From Anodontia alba (taxonomy: Eukaryota > Mollusca > Bivalvia > Lucinida > Lucinidae), in NCBI GenBank assembly GCA_964016985.1, contig OZ024828.1:26852581-26916580 (forward strand): DNA of 64,000 nucleotides, written 5' to 3'. Position numbers and translations under genes: made by a program. Positions within the stretch are counted from its first letter, which is position 1; every line of letters begins with the position of its first letter. The notes under the pieces were generated by a model. That model saw only the letters and a program-made list of their open reading frames with translations, was not told the origin of the DNA and did no database searches. Shown in pieces: positions 22,360 to 33,549 of the stretch.

Positions 22360-22468
22360 TATTGAGGTATTGGATATGACCTGATATCCATCAGAGAATA
22401 CCAATGTTGACCAATGCAATGGTCAACATCAACATTCGTGGATATCAATGTCATATCCAATACTTCAA
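22360..22468. repeat. ~105 bp palindromic element
   Basis: Arms 'gaggtattggatatgacctg' and 'gacattgatatccacgaatg'-type inverse, with an inner palindrome GTTGACCAATGCAATGGTCAAC. No target duplication could be fixed. Lies upstream of HEMK1. Confidence 0.6.
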
Positions 22469-22859
22469 ATATAGTTTGTCTTTTTTCTAGATAACTGTGA
22501 CAATAACAGTCAACATCAGACCCCATTAATATAAAAAATGAGCATAGACATTGGCATCACTACTGCGACATCACTAAAAGTTGATATCTAATTTTAGAAA
22601 CTGATATTCACTGAAAGGCAAGCCGGTGAACATTAGCTATATCCACTGGCTGAAAACAGCTCTCAGCCAAAGAAAGACAGTTTATTTTTAGGTTATATAA
22701 TAATTCCCACTTATTTCTCCTTGAAAACAAAACTCTTCCTTGGGGCATTTCCAACGGGCCGTGTGAAAACTAACAAAATGACCACAGTAAAGGTTGGCAG
22801 TTATGTTATCACATTTTTTAAATACACCACACCTCTGTACAACATTATTTGCTGGGATC

Positions 22860-23210
22860 TGCAGCAAAAACTACCAGCTAAACAATCGTGTTGAATCCAA
22901 ACAAAAATGTATAGATTATATAGAAAAATGACTCTTTTCATTTTTCAATACATTGTATAACCTATACATTTTACTCTGGATACAACACTTTTGGGGTCCA
23001 TCTCAAACCCACTGTAGTCTGGAAACCCCGGAAAGGGTAATTGGCAAACAGTACAGATGTAGATCAGATGCTGTAGAATGCAGTTTGATCAGGGTCGCCA
23101 TTGTTTGCAAATAGTTCAACCCTTTTTCTTTAGGAATTTCTAAATCACATAGCCTGATATACCTAAAATCAAAATTGGACACTTCCAATATATAGTGTGG
23201 GCAAAGCTCT
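22860..23210. repeat. Repeat cluster upstream of HEMK1
   Basis: 22860-23000 is a copy of the 8965-9120 repeat. 23037-23112 is a GATCAGA-type palindrome flanked by the same sequence as at 10590. 23215-23345 has half of the ACATATGTTGTGGG hairpin family. Confidence 0.55.
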
Positions 23211-23479
23211 TGGTAAGGCACTTTTTTCAACCAAAAAGTATCTATACACCGAGGCGCTTCTAATGAGTACCCACAACATATGTTTTTGTTGACAAATAAG
23301 AAAATTATTTACCTGATACCCACTCTTACCTAGACCTATGGTGTGGGGGAGCTTATTCAGTCCAGAATGGTTTAAACCATCTTTATCAGAAACTGTCTTA
23401 TACTGAACCATCTTATGAAGCGGTTCCAGCACATGTAGTGTTTTTAGTTTTACCCCTTTCAGCCCTGCAGACTAAACTA

Positions 23480-23692
23480 GGCCCCAAGGTTATAAAAGTT
23501 TTTCTCTGCTAATAATAATGAAAATGCCAACAATAGTTGGCATTTTCATATTTATTAGCAGGGAAATTTTCATGCTCAGCTGAGTTTAGCAAGAAAGAAT
23601 TGGCAATTATTAGCTATTTGAGATTTATTAGCAGGTCAAATTTAATGCTCAGCTGAGATGAGCATGAAAATTTTTTTATAACCTCAGGGCCA
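23480..23692. mobile_element. ~210 bp TIR MITE (GGCCC..AGGTTATAAAA ends)
   Basis: The ends GGCCCCAAGGTTATAAAAG and, inverted, GGCCCTGAGGTTATAAAAA pair over about 20 bp. Inside are two hairpins (ccaacaatagttgg; tgctcagctgagcat-like). No ORF. Confidence 0.65.
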
Positions 23693-23699
23693 GATAACT

Positions 23700-23778
23700 G
23701 TGCAAACAGTGCAGATCCTGACGAGATGGCTCATAATGAGCTGTCTCATCAGGATGTACATGTACACTGTTTGCCATT
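23700..23778. repeat. GATGAG-type palindromic core
   Basis: 'gcaaacagtgcagatcctga' ... 'tcaggatgtacatgtacact' then GTTTGCC: a diverged member of the palindrome family with an ATGAGCTCAT-like centre. Confidence 0.6.
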
Positions 23779-24439
23779 CTGTTTTGCTTTTTGACTGACA
23801 TTCCTTTTTGCAACAATGGACAGGTCCAAGTTCATTGATGGAAAAGTCTAGTTTATAAACTCAGGGTGGAAAGAGTTAATTTATTTACACCTAGAGAAAT
23901 GGGAACTATCATTGTAAATTTGCTTCGATGTTTTCATACATACTGAGATTCATCGATATACAGGTGGTGTATTAAATCTATCGATTTAAGGTTTGAGGCT
24001 CAAGTGCCAGTGTAAATGGTGAAAAGCTGTTGATACACATTTGTCTAGCAAACTAATAACATTGGTATTTTATTACAATTATTTCTAAGATCTGCTATAA
24101 CCATGCTAAAATTTACTAGATAAAATTACTAAAACTGAGAATTTACTTGAAAAATAAATAGGGGACCAGTATTATGCACTAGCACTCTGTTATTTCCATA
24201 CTGTATTGTGGGAAGAATCATATTTATACTACTTAGACTGGCTAAAAATTTGTATAGGTAATCATTTTCCTTCTTTCTGTAAACCAATTAAGTGATACAA
24301 GTATAAGCTTTCAAAGCTGATTTTCATATTCTTGGGTTCTTAACATTCAAATTTTGGCTTAATTCCAAAATGCAAAGTGTGAATTGGAGAGGTCTAAATG
24401 ATATCTTGTCGAAATGAGGATGACCCTAGCTCACATTAA

Positions 24440-25342
24440 CAAGAGTTGTCAGAAGACAACGCAGCTCGCCGGAAAGGGCTGATCCAATAAGAAAACAATC
24501 TTTAATGTACACTTTTCAAAACCTAAACACAGGTATAAACAAAGTATGACCTGATCTTGACCTAGGCAGAAGGTCAAACTGGGGAAGGGGTGTGTACTAT
24601 TGAAAGGTCTTACCCTAAGGTAGGTGTAGGCCAAACATTAAAGCAGCATCTTGAATACTGTAGCAGTTAAAAAACTTTTCAAAACTTAAACACAAAACTG
24701 AAACATGGGTTTAAATGACAAAGTATAACCTGACCTTGACCTTGGCAGAAGGTCAAACTGAAGAAAAGTCTGTGCTATTGAAAGGTCTTACCCTAATGTT
24801 GGTGTGGGCCAAATATTAAAGCGGTATCTTGAATACTTCAGCAGTTACAAAAACTTTTCAAAACTTAAACGCAGAACTCAAACATGGGTTCAAATGACAA
24901 AGTATGACCTGACCTTGACATAGGCAGAAGGTCAAACTGAGGAAGAGGTGTGTGTTATTGAAAGGTCTAACCCTAAGGCTGGTGTGGGCCAAATATTAGA
25001 GCTCTATCTTGAATACGTCAGCAGTTATGTACACTTTTCTAAACTTAAACGCAAAACTTAAACATGGGTGTAAAAGACAAAGTAAGAACTGACCTTGACC
25101 TACATAAAGAGTCTATTTTGGGGATGGGAATGTATGCTATTGAAAGGTCTTACCCTAAAGTAGGCGTAGGCCAAATATGAAAGCAGTACCTTAAACAGTT
25201 AAAAAACTATGCACACATTTGAAAACTTAAACATTGTGCTAATGCGGACGCCGACGCCGACAAGGACGCTGACAGACGCCGACGCCAACACCTGGGTGAC
25301 AACATAAGCTCTCCAGGGACATAGTCCCAGCGAGCTAAAAAT
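24440..25342 (+). mobile_element. Tandem-repeat element with AGCTC-hairpin ends; inverted copy at 45108-46156
   Basis: Left end ACAAGAGTTGTCAGAAGACA then GCAGCTCGCCGG. Four to five ~190 bp units share 'cttttcaaaacttaaacaca', 'gacaaagtatgacctgacct' and 'tattgaaaggtcttacccta'. Next is a GACGCCGACGCCGACAAGGA tract (25247-25290), then a right-end hairpin, AGCTCTCCAGGGACATAGTC and CCAGCGAGCT. The same element appears reverse-complemented at 45108-46156. Confidence 0.75.
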
Positions 25343-26115
25343 TAATTACAATTAATTTCACATCACTTTTTAGGCTTACCTCATCAAAACTAAAATAAAT
25401 AGTTATAAGAACATCAATTTTGGTCATGCTGTCCCAGAAACGCTATTGCACTTAGCAGTACCAGTGCATCCACCCACTTTGAAAGTGAAATAAACTTTGA
25501 TAATGTGCTGCAATAGTAACCTTTTAGAATATCTACATAAGTGCAGTGTGCCAAAAAAGTGCATGCCAATGGAGAACACCTTCTATATATGTAAGTGTTC
25601 CAGTTCTTGAAATATTATTCTATTCTATTCAGAGCTATATCTAGTTCCGGGTTTATTGTAATCAACACATATAAGGTCAATGGTGCATTGTAGATCAACA
25701 AGGTCTAGCGCCTATGTGATTCTGTTGCCCAGCTACGTTAAAAATTTAACCGACTGATTGTAGATCAACAACTGAATCACTTCTGTGTCTGAACAAAACC
25801 GTTCATGTCTATGTGCATGGGCATAGACAAAAATGGTAGTTGTGCCCACACTGATGACCAATCAGGTGCTTAGTACATTTTAAGTTATGTTTCTGTCAGG
25901 TTTTTGGGCATACTACAACATGTTATGACAATAGCCTCATGAATGTTATCAGGTCATAAATGTGACTTCTTTGTGAATTTTACCAGACCAAGTTTTCTTA
26001 AGGCTGAGTTTACTCTGATGCCAAGATGACCTGTTACCATATTTATGACTAATTAAATGTCATTATAACAACAAAAATGTCATTATTTGCCAAGTTCTTT
26101 AGTCATGACAAAACT
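25343..26115. other. Intergenic stretch with nothing recognised
   Basis: No ORF, SINE or TIR element is recognised. Scattered TTATGACAA-like and short repeated words only. Confidence 0.5.
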
Positions 26116-26118
26116 GAA

Positions 26119-27228
26119 AGGTATGAAACCCACAAACCGAAATCTCGAAAGCCAAACACAAGACAAAAATTTCCATCCCGGATAGGAAGTCTAATATGTT
26201 TTTAACTGTGTTCATTGTAAATTTATACTATGAGATATTAAATAAATGTTATCCATGAGAAATGAATTTTTGATTGAACGTTGTTAGATTTAAAACTTGG
26301 ATATCTCATTTCGAAGGGTAGACTTTCTTTTTTTTTTTTTTTTTTTTTTTATAGTTTTTGTTTTGTTTTTTTTTTGACCAATTTTTGAAAACAATCAATT
26401 TCTTTATTACACAGTTCTTTCCTTCTTTCAAATATAGAAATAAATTAAAAAAGGCTAACTGAAGCTATATCAGAAATGTTAAAGAATTGAATTTGATGAT
26501 TTACAAATATTTATTCTGTTTCAAAACATTGACCAGGTAGAAAATTACAAATACAGATAATAACAGCAGTGTCCATAATTGACTGGAATGTACTGATCAG
26601 TAAATACATTTGTACTCATAATTATAGCCAGTGTATACAAACAAGTAATCTACAGTATGGTCTGGGTATACGAAAACTGCAGATAATAATTTATAGATCT
26701 GATGCATTGATGGAACCAACCATCTGTCTGTAACTTTGATAAACATATTTAAATGTACTACAGCAAACAATGAAGGTCTAGATCAGACTGAGCAGATGCA
26801 CATGCTATTCTGTGCCTTTGCTATCAGCACATGCCCAACCCACAGCTGTGCAAACTTGTCTGTGCCTTTTCTTGTCAGCACATGCCTTACCCAAACATTG
26901 TATAACACAATAGAGCATACTTATATAACCAAACTTGCTACATGACCTATCCTCATGGTAAGGGTCTAGGAGAACAAGTCCATCCATCTGTCAATCATGC
27001 TATTAGCCACATTAGCAACAAGCGTGGGGATTTGCGATGGTGCACCATCAACTGCACATTCTAGTTTAGAACCTAAGAAATTCCTTTCTCTTGGATAATA
27101 TTTATTACTATCTTATAGTATAGACCCACAATAAACACTATTTAAAACATATAACATATATTCCAGGATGGAAATTTTTGACACAGATTTGGGTTTTCGG
27201 CTTGTGTGTTTCATACCCCTTTGAAAAA
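26119..27228. repeat. Pair of ~55 bp inverted repeats 1 kb apart
   Basis: 26119-26172 ('gtatgaaacccacaaaccga' ... 'caaaaatttccatcccgga') is matched in inverse at 27169-27228 ('ccaggatggaaatttttgac' ... 'gtgtgtttcatacccc'). This could be the termini of a ~1.1 kb TIR element; no transposase frame or TSD is evident. The interior holds poly(T) at 26320-26352. Confidence 0.5.
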
Positions 27229-27452
27229 CCTTCGACTTCAGGTGATGGTTAAAAGCACTAAATGCTTAAACTCTTGACTAACAGATGTGCAACAGATCGC
27301 TTTTCAACCGATCCAGATCCTTGTACAAACCAAAGTATATGTGGTAGGAATTAGATAATTGATAAACTCAACCTTACTCCCATACATGAGAGTTCTGCGT
27401 TCCAGATGTTCATATTTCACATTTATAGCGAGCACAGCCTTCACGCAACGAA

Positions 27453-27696
27453 GTGAGCTCTGTGGTAGAGAATATGATCAAAGAAAAATAACATACAACG
27501 ATATATACTTTCAGCAGAAATCACTCTGACCAATATTTTCTTCCTTTTTCTTCCCAGAAGTTGTCACCGGAAGTTGGCAGGACAAAATTTGAGTCTCACT
27601 AATAAGCGTCACAAAGTGACAAGAAACGAGTGTCAATAAGTGTCATGAACATATTTTGCTGATTATTTTTGTTATTTATTATTGATTTACATATAT
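27453..27696. repeat. Duplicated ~250 bp block, copy A
   Basis: Starts GTGAGCTCTGTGGTAGAGAA and contains 'cactctgaccaatattttct', 'agaagttgtcaccggaagtt', 'ggtctcactaataagc'-type blocks and 'ttgctgattatttttgttat'. Copy B lies 110 bp downstream in the same orientation. Confidence 0.85.
27567..27578. promoter_or_regulatory. Candidate ETS-type site CCGGAAGTTGGC (copy A)
   Basis: CCGGAAGT is a consensus ETS-family core. It lies between two divergent genes that both seem to need upstream 5' exons. Prediction from motif and position only. Confidence 0.3.
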
Positions 27697-27806
27697 TTTT
27701 TATATACTGATACTCAATTTTTTAATGATGCTGTGAAGGACTTTTGAAGAGACTACAGACAGGTCTGTGCTGTGCACGCATTTAGACTAAGCCTATTTTC
27801 ATATTA

Positions 27807-28086
27807 GTGAGCTCTACGGTAGAGAATATGATCAAGGAAAAGTAATATACAACAGTATATACTTTCAGCTGAAATCGCTCTGACCACTATTTTCTCCCTT
27901 TTCCTTCCAGGAAGTTGTCACCGGAAGATGGCAGGACTGGGGCGGACTTGATTATACCACTAGTCACAAAATTTGGGTCTCACTAATAAGCATCACGAAG
28001 TGACAAGAAATGAGTGTCAATTGTCAAAAAGTGTCACAAACATATTTTGCTGATTATTTTTATTATTTATTATTGATTTACATATA
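27807..28086. repeat. Duplicated ~250 bp block, copy B
   Basis: Same order of blocks as copy A, with about 30 extra bases after the CCGGAAG site (ctggggcggacttgattata). Unlike the arrays in this window the block is not seen elsewhere here, so it is a local segmental duplication. Confidence 0.85.
27921..27932. promoter_or_regulatory. Candidate ETS/YY1-type composite CCGGAAGATGGC (copy B)
   Basis: CCGGAAG overlaps AAGATGGC, the YY1 core. In metazoan housekeeping promoters these motifs often sit at the TSS. Copy A has AAGTTGGC instead, so only copy B keeps the YY1-like half. Confidence 0.35.
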
Positions 28087-28249
28087 CTACTTGCAAACAC
28101 TTCACATCCCAGATGAGTAGCAAACGGGATGGTCCCTGATCAGACGCTGTTTTCCCGCAGCATCCAATCAAGATCCACACTGTTTGCCAAGACCAGGTCT
28201 CTTCACGCCACCTCTCTTTCAAAACATGTGGCCATGTGTACAGCTCTTG

Positions 28250-28720
28250 TGTGCGGAGCGCAATGCTCCATGCCAGCGAGACTTGGCCATTGACAAAGCC
28301 GAACCTCCAGCGTCTGCAGCGAAATGACAGGGCAATGATCAGACAGATCTGCAATGTCAGGCCACAAGACAGTCACCACCAGGTCCAATGAGCTACTTGT
28401 GCGGCTTGGCATTGAGGATCTGGACCTCATTCTGAAGGAGAGAAGACTTCGATGGTATGGACATGTGGAACGCTCCAGTGGTGCAATCAAGACAGCCTTT
28501 GACATACAGGTTGATGGAAAGCGTGGGCCTGGGAGGCCCAAAACGACATGGAAGCAGCTGACAGAGAGGGATTGCAGAGAGTGGAAGCTCTAGGCTATCA
28601 ACCCTCATGAAAGACGCACCTGGAGATCTGGTGTGAGATCTGCCATGCATGCAGCAAGCCACTATCTGGAAGGGGGCCCACTGATATGGATGTTGCCCCT
28701 GTACCTGCACGTTAATCAAA
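28250..28720 (+). pseudogene. Non-LTR retrotransposon ORF2 C-terminus (frameshifted)
   Basis: First frame: LQRLQRNDRAMIRQICNV and neighbours. After a frameshift near 28365: SNELLVRLGIEDLDLILKER, RLRWYGHVERSSGAIKTAFD and GKRGPGRPKTTWKQLTERD. The 'RRLRWYGHVxR ... GxRxxGRPxxxWxxxxxxD' pattern is typical of the post-RT region of many LINEs. A TAG interrupts after REWKL, so it is dead. The RT domain itself is missing. Confidence 0.8.
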
Positions 28721-28726
28721 AATCCG

Positions 28727-28752
28727 ATTATATATATATATATATATATATA
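28727..28752. repeat. (TA)n microsatellite tail
   Basis: About 12 TA dinucleotides at the 3' end of the LINE fragment, 45 bp before the second flanking direct repeat; probably the element's microsatellite-type tail. Confidence 0.85.
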
Positions 28753-29286
28753 GGTCATGCCATGCACAGCAGGCAGCAATATAGATTAAAATATATTACT
28801 ACTTGCAAAAAATTCACATTCCAGATGAGTAGCAAATAAAATATTCTTTACATTCTATACATTCATATGAAACCAGTTTTGACAACTTCAAAATAATTAG
28901 TGTTTGGTAAAAGCATGTTTTCCACTATATATGGGCCTTAGCATTTGAATAAATAAATAAATAGTAGCCTCAAAATAGCTAAATATTTGAAATTTGTATT
29001 ACAATATACCTGTCACGCAAATACAATGCTGCCAATGGTCACAGGAATCTCAGCTTTGGCATGCTGATGTCTACCAACAACCTTACCACATGCAATGCAA
29101 AGATCAGACATTTTGATACTCGTGAAGAGAATCAAAGATGAATGATACTCAGAGTATTCTGAACTTCTTATATATCCAGTAAATGGCAGGTAAAAAGAAA
29201 ATAGTACATAAAAGATATTAAAAATTCTTGCTTGTCATTAGGCCCTGCCAAAGCAAAAACAATAGCTCGCAGACAAAATCCAAAAT

Positions 29287-29600
29287 GCCGGCCTCGGTGG
29301 GTCAGTTGGATGCACCGTCCGACTGGAGACCAGGAGGTCATGGGTTCAACCCCCGCCGAGGTCGGCAACATTCTTTCGTGGAGATTGATCGTGAAATATT
29401 TTCTACGGTCATTCTCTCCCTTCCGCTGATTCAAGAAGGGCAGTTGTCAGTTTCTGGCGAAAGAATATGCACAATACTGGTTAACCGCTTAGAGGACTAA
29501 GCCTGCCCAGTAAATGTGTGGTTAGGTAAACTGACCGCGCTCGACATGACCCCATTGGGTTGACTGGGCCGTAAAACCTCAACACAAACAAACAAACAAA
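29287..29600 (+). mobile_element. Full-length tRNA-derived SINE
   Basis: Head with A box GGGTCAGTTGGATGCACC and B box ATGGGTTCAACCCCC. Body with 'ttctttcgtggagattgatc', 'cgctgattcaagaagggcag', 'gaggactaagcctgcccagt' and 'gacatgaccccattgggttg'. Tail 'cgtaaaacctcaacacaaac' and (AAAC)n. The family may correspond to a molluscan V-SINE/RUDI-type element, but I cannot verify that. Open frames over it are shadows. Confidence 0.88.
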
Positions 29601-29654
29601 ATCAAAGAAATTAAAAACAATCTTTGATTAGGAACAAGATTAAAGAACCCATAC

Positions 29655-29830
29655 TGATAATCGTTTTTCACACCTACATTAATCGGTACATGTTTAACTA
29701 ATATATCAATTAAGGATTCATCAAACTAATGATAAACAAAATACTTGAATCATATCGACAATCGTTTTTCACACCCACATTAAAAATCGGTATATGTTTA
29801 ACTAACGTGTCAAATAAAGGGTTCTTCATA
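29655..29830. repeat. Two direct ~70 bp repeats
   Basis: 'aatcgtttttcacacctaca' ... 'catgtttaactaatatatca' at 29658-29722 recurs at 29760-29828 ('aatcgtttttcacacccaca' ... 'tatgtttaactaacgtgtca'). The end of the second copy is inverted-repeated at 30332-30357 (tttgacacgttagttaaaca). Between them (29860-29912) 'ggtacgagttgac' occurs three times. Confidence 0.6.
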
Positions 29831-29949
29831 ATACTGAGTAACAAATTCTAACCAAACTAGGTACGAGTTGACCAAAAATAGGTACGAGTTGACTAAGGTA
29901 CGAGCTGACCAGTTACCGGGGCAGGTATATACGCATTATTTTCATCGAT

Positions 29950-30270
29950 AACAACATATGCAGGAAAAAAAAAAAAAAACATGAAATGATGCTAGTTAAA
30001 GACTGTGCCCCCTGTACATATATTCCAAAGCTCACCTCTGTCCCTGATCAGCTAGAGTTAAGTGATTTGACAATACAGGTCGGTTGTTGTTACTTTTTCA
30101 CGAATTTACAGGGCGCAGACATCTTGGAAATTCTGGTTCTCCTTTCTGGGTAAAACCTGCAACCAAGAAAAAAGAAAAAGAAAAAAAAAAAAGAAAAAAA
30201 AAAAAGGATGCTCGCAAAAGAACGGCTAAATTCAGGTGCAGAAAATCTGAGAACTGTTTGCGTTAGGCTA
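29950..30270. other. A-rich simple-sequence stretch
   Basis: A-run at 29965-29980 and an (A)n/(AAG)n stretch at 30168-30207. No gene recognised. Confidence 0.6.
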
Positions 30271-30379
30271 ATTGATAAATATATTTTCGCTTCTGTTAAT
30301 ATTTAATATCTGTGGATCAAACAGAAAACCATTTATTTGACACGTTAGTTAAACACATCCCCTTGTACAAAAAAAAGCA

Positions 30380-32712
30380 GACTGGGACCAGCTGAAACAG
30401 TCTGAGAGACTTCTACTCTGAACTTCAAACAGACATTACTACCTCAGATGTTCAAGAACTGTGGGATAAGTTTGCTAGCAGACTTGAGCAAGGCATTGAG
30501 AAATTTATCCCTGTAAGGAAAGCTGGCACACGTGATGGCTTTCCATGGATTAACCAGGAAATTAGGAGACTTGTGCATAAAAGGGATAAATTCTGTAAGC
30601 GCATGAAAAGGTCCGGCAGACCTAGTGACTCTAAGAAATTTCATGAGTACAAGCACCTTGTTCGCAGGGTCACAGATAGGGCATACGAACGATACCTAGG
30701 CGATATCCTAGGATTAAATGCCACAGATAGTCCTGAAGAAAATCTCCCCCCAAAAGTGAATACTAAAAAATTGTATTCACTTTTAAAACATTCAAAACAG
30801 GACTCCAGCGGAGTAGCCCCAATTAAGTCAGATGGACAGACGCTCTCTCATGAACGTGACAAGGCAAATGCTTTGAACAGGCAATTGCAATCAGTCTTTA
30901 GCCCCAACTCACCAGAACGCCTTAGTTCCCTAGCTCAGCGGAAACTTCAAGAGCTAAACGACCAGGGCCGCAACTTAGAATTCCAACCAAGCCCATACAG
31001 TCCAGTGCCTGACATACAGATTTCTGTGAATGGCATTGAAAAGCTGCTCAAGTCCCTTAACCCCCACAAAGCAGCTGGCCCAGACCAATTCAAGCCCATA
31101 GTCCTGCAGAAGCTTCATGCAGAACTTGCCCCCCATCATCCAAGTGATCTTTCAAAAATCACTTGACTCCGGTAAACTTCCTCATATCTGGAAGGAAGCA
31201 AATGTGTCTCCCATTTTCAAAAAGGGAGACAGATCAGACCCAGCAAATTACTGCCCTATCTCCCTCACTTGTGTCTTATGCAAAATGATGGCGCATATAG
31301 TCGCTTCCAACTTGACTAAACACTTGGCAAATTCCAATATCCTATTTGAGCTGCAACATGGATTCAGGGAGAAAAGGTCCTGCGAGACCCAGCTGATAAT
31401 GCTAGCGGATGAAATTTCTAAAAATAAGCAAATGGGGCAACAGGCAGATTTAATACTTTTGGATTTCAGTAAGGTATTTGACAAGGTTGCCCACGAAAAG
31501 TTAATTTCCAAATTACATTTCTATGGAATTCGGGGGAATACACTCTTTTGGATTAAGGACTTTTTGGACTCGCGATCTCAAGCAGTGGTTCTAAATGGGG
31601 TTAAGTCAGACAAGATAGCTGTGTCATCTGGAGTCCTTCAGGGCTCTGTCCTTGGACCTATTCTCTTTCTGGCCTATACAAATGACCTACCTGACCAGGT
31701 CAAGTCCAGAGTTAGGCTTTTTCGCAGATGATACGGCCATATACCTAGCTATTAGCTCTGAAGGTGAGTCAATAACACTGCAGAATGACCTTCACATCCT
31801 CGAAAAATCGGAACAACGATGGGACATGAGCTTCAACCCTTCAAAATGCCAGGTCCTGCATATCACAAGAGCTAAATGTCCCATCCAAACCAAATATATC
31901 CTCCATGACACTGTCCTTCAAACAGTCCCATCGGCCAAATATCTGGGTGTTACAATCTCAGATGACCTTTCTTGGAGCCCCCATATTGATTTGATTACCA
32001 AGAAAGCAAACCAGACTTTGGGGTTTCTTAAACGGAATATTAAGGTCCATAATCAGGACCTCAAATCCACAGCCTACAAAACTCTAGTAAGACCCCAGTT
32101 GGAGTATGCTTCGACGGTCTGGTCTCCCCACACAGCTACAAATATTGCTAAAACTGAAGCAGTTCAGCGCAGGGCAGTCAGATGGGCTACTCGTGATTAC
32201 CAGCGCACCTCTAGTGTAACCCAAATGTTAAAGGACCTAAACTGGCACACTCTGGAACAACGTCGGATAGACAGTAGATTGATTCTTATGTACAAGATCA
32301 CATATGATCTTGTCGCTATACCTGCAGCAGACTACCTAATTCCCAATACAAGGCCATCTAAGTCCAATCACCCCTTGGCATATAGACAGATTTCCACCCT
32401 CCACGACTATTACAAGTACACATTCTTTCCCCGTACTATAGTTCACTGGAATGCCCTAGAACACCACATCCCCGTCCTATCTACTGTGGCACAATTCAGC
32501 TATGCTGTATGCCAAGTAGTCCATATCTCACCCTAAACACCCAACAAGCTTTTATCTTTTAACTATATTAACTCTTGTTTCACATCTTTATATTCTTTTT
32601 CTTAACTGTGCACATCTTTTATTTCAGCTAACCCCCTTTGCACTCGTTTACCGAACCCCGTCTGACGTCCTCTTCGGACGTTAAGACGTAACGGAAGAAA
32701 GAAAGAAAGTTC
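30380..32712 (+). mobile_element. 5'-truncated CR1/Jockey-type LINE with 3' stem-loop and GAAA tail
   Basis: It begins in the linker before the RT domain (no endonuclease domain), so 5' truncated as is usual for LINEs. The 3'UTR ends with the stem-loop GACGTCCTCTTCGGACGTT (32663-32681) followed by GGAAGAAAGAAAGAAAG at 32692-32708. Clade assignment (CR1/Jockey group) rests on the RT and C-terminal motifs only. Confidence 0.8.
30386..32536 (+). pseudogene. LINE ORF2: reverse transcriptase and C-terminal region (three frames)
   Basis: Frame 1 (to about 31150): linker and the first RT motif, LKSLNPHKAAGPDQFKP. Frame 2 (about 31117-31725): ANVSPIFKKGDRSDPANYCP, HGFREKRSCETQL, motif A LLDFSKVFDKVAHEKL and motif B SSGVLQGSVLGPILF. 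Frame 3 (about 31700-32536): catalytic FADDTAIYL, SKCQVLHITRAK, KYLGVTISDDLSWSPHI, YKTLVRPQLEYASTVWSPH and the C-terminal NWHTLEQRRIDSRLILMYKI. Two frameshifts, one just before motif C, make it inactive. Few stops otherwise, so moderately young. Confidence 0.92.
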
Positions 32713-32826
32713 GTACTGGACTTATTCCATATGACGAAATCTTTATCAATGTCCTCTTGGGCCAAATATACATCTCGGTATTATTAGGTCCGAGATGTCC
32801 TCAGGGTGTAAAAGAGACTTGATGCG

Positions 32827-32990
32827 GGCCCCCATAGCCTAGTGGATAGGAGAGTTGACTCTTAATCCATTAGGTTTCTCACCGCTGTGGTTCGAGCCTC
32901 GCTCGGGTCACATGTGGGAAAGCCAAGTTCTGCTTACGGATGGTCAGGTTGGTTGATTGTAGATCTCCACTGATTACTTTACGGCGAACC
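32827..32990 (+). mobile_element. tRNA-like SINE head (third SINE type)
   Basis: A-box-like CATAGCCTAGTGGATAGGAG, an arm with GACTCTTAATCC and B-box-like GTGGTTCGAGCCTCGCTC. The acceptor ends do not pair, so it is not a tRNA gene. The trailing sequence to about 32990 has no match among the other SINEs here. Confidence 0.6.
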
Positions 32991-33065
32991 ATCTTCTCGA
33001 AGTTAATGGCTTTTTTCTACATATTTGTGGCTTCTGCCCTTTGCTGAAACAGTCTACGGACGAAT

Positions 33066-33549
33066 TTAGTCGGGGAACTTGAGAAACCCTGTTGTCTTTT
33101 TTTCAAGTAGGAGTTTTGTACGAATTCTATGAAGGATAGATATAGGTTCTCTGCTATACAGTTCAACTTTATCAATAACAGTCAAGTTCTTAAAGAATAC
33201 ACTGGAGTCCAGTATCAGCTGAACTGCATCACCATTAGAGATTGTATCGGCGAAGCTTATGTCTGTAGCACACTGGATCTTCAGTAAATATGTTGCACTT
33301 CCTAAAGAGATTGACATTCCACCAAGAAGTGTTGCCTGGTCTCAGGGGATGTGCCGTAGGTTTTACACGTCGGATCCACAGCAAACTGGTTAAAGACTGC
33401 TCTATTGCTCTGGAGCATATATGTACCTGTAAGAAGATGACACTTGAGCTGTGCTCTTCGACTGTCATGGACGTTGTTCTGCACAGATGACCATATATGG
33501 TTTGGCACCCAACTCTGACGCTGTCCGGATTGATATACTTCAAAGACGG
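33066..33549 (-). pseudogene. LINE C-terminal part, left of the LTR insertion
   Basis: Minus-strand frames read SLKYINPDSVRVGCQ, then after a frameshift NHIWSSVQNNVHDSRRAQLK, CHLLTGTYMLQSNRAVFNQF and a C-x(7)-ETRQHFLVEC zinc-finger-like tail. It continues the LINE frame broken at 38378: removing the LTR element plus one GACGG copy joins KLKPS to SLKYI exactly at the serine codon. Confidence 0.82.
33545..33549. repeat. Target-site duplication GACGG (left)
   Basis: GACGG directly before the TG of the left LTR; repeated at 38373-38377 after the CA of the right LTR. Confidence 0.95.

Larger units (their letters stand above)
28085..28836 (+). mobile_element. LINE 3' fragment flanked by 40 bp direct repeats
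   Basis: Direct repeats at 28085-28124 and 28797-28836 (TACTACTTGCAAACACTTCA... against TACTACTTGCAAAAAATTCA...; 3 mismatches in 40) bracket a LINE ORF2 tail and a TA microsatellite. This fits a non-LTR insertion with an unusually long target-site duplication. Confidence 0.65.

Noticed and set aside
32827..32905. Possible tRNA gene
   Set aside because: A and B box-like blocks are present but acceptor and T stems do not pair; SINE head more likely.
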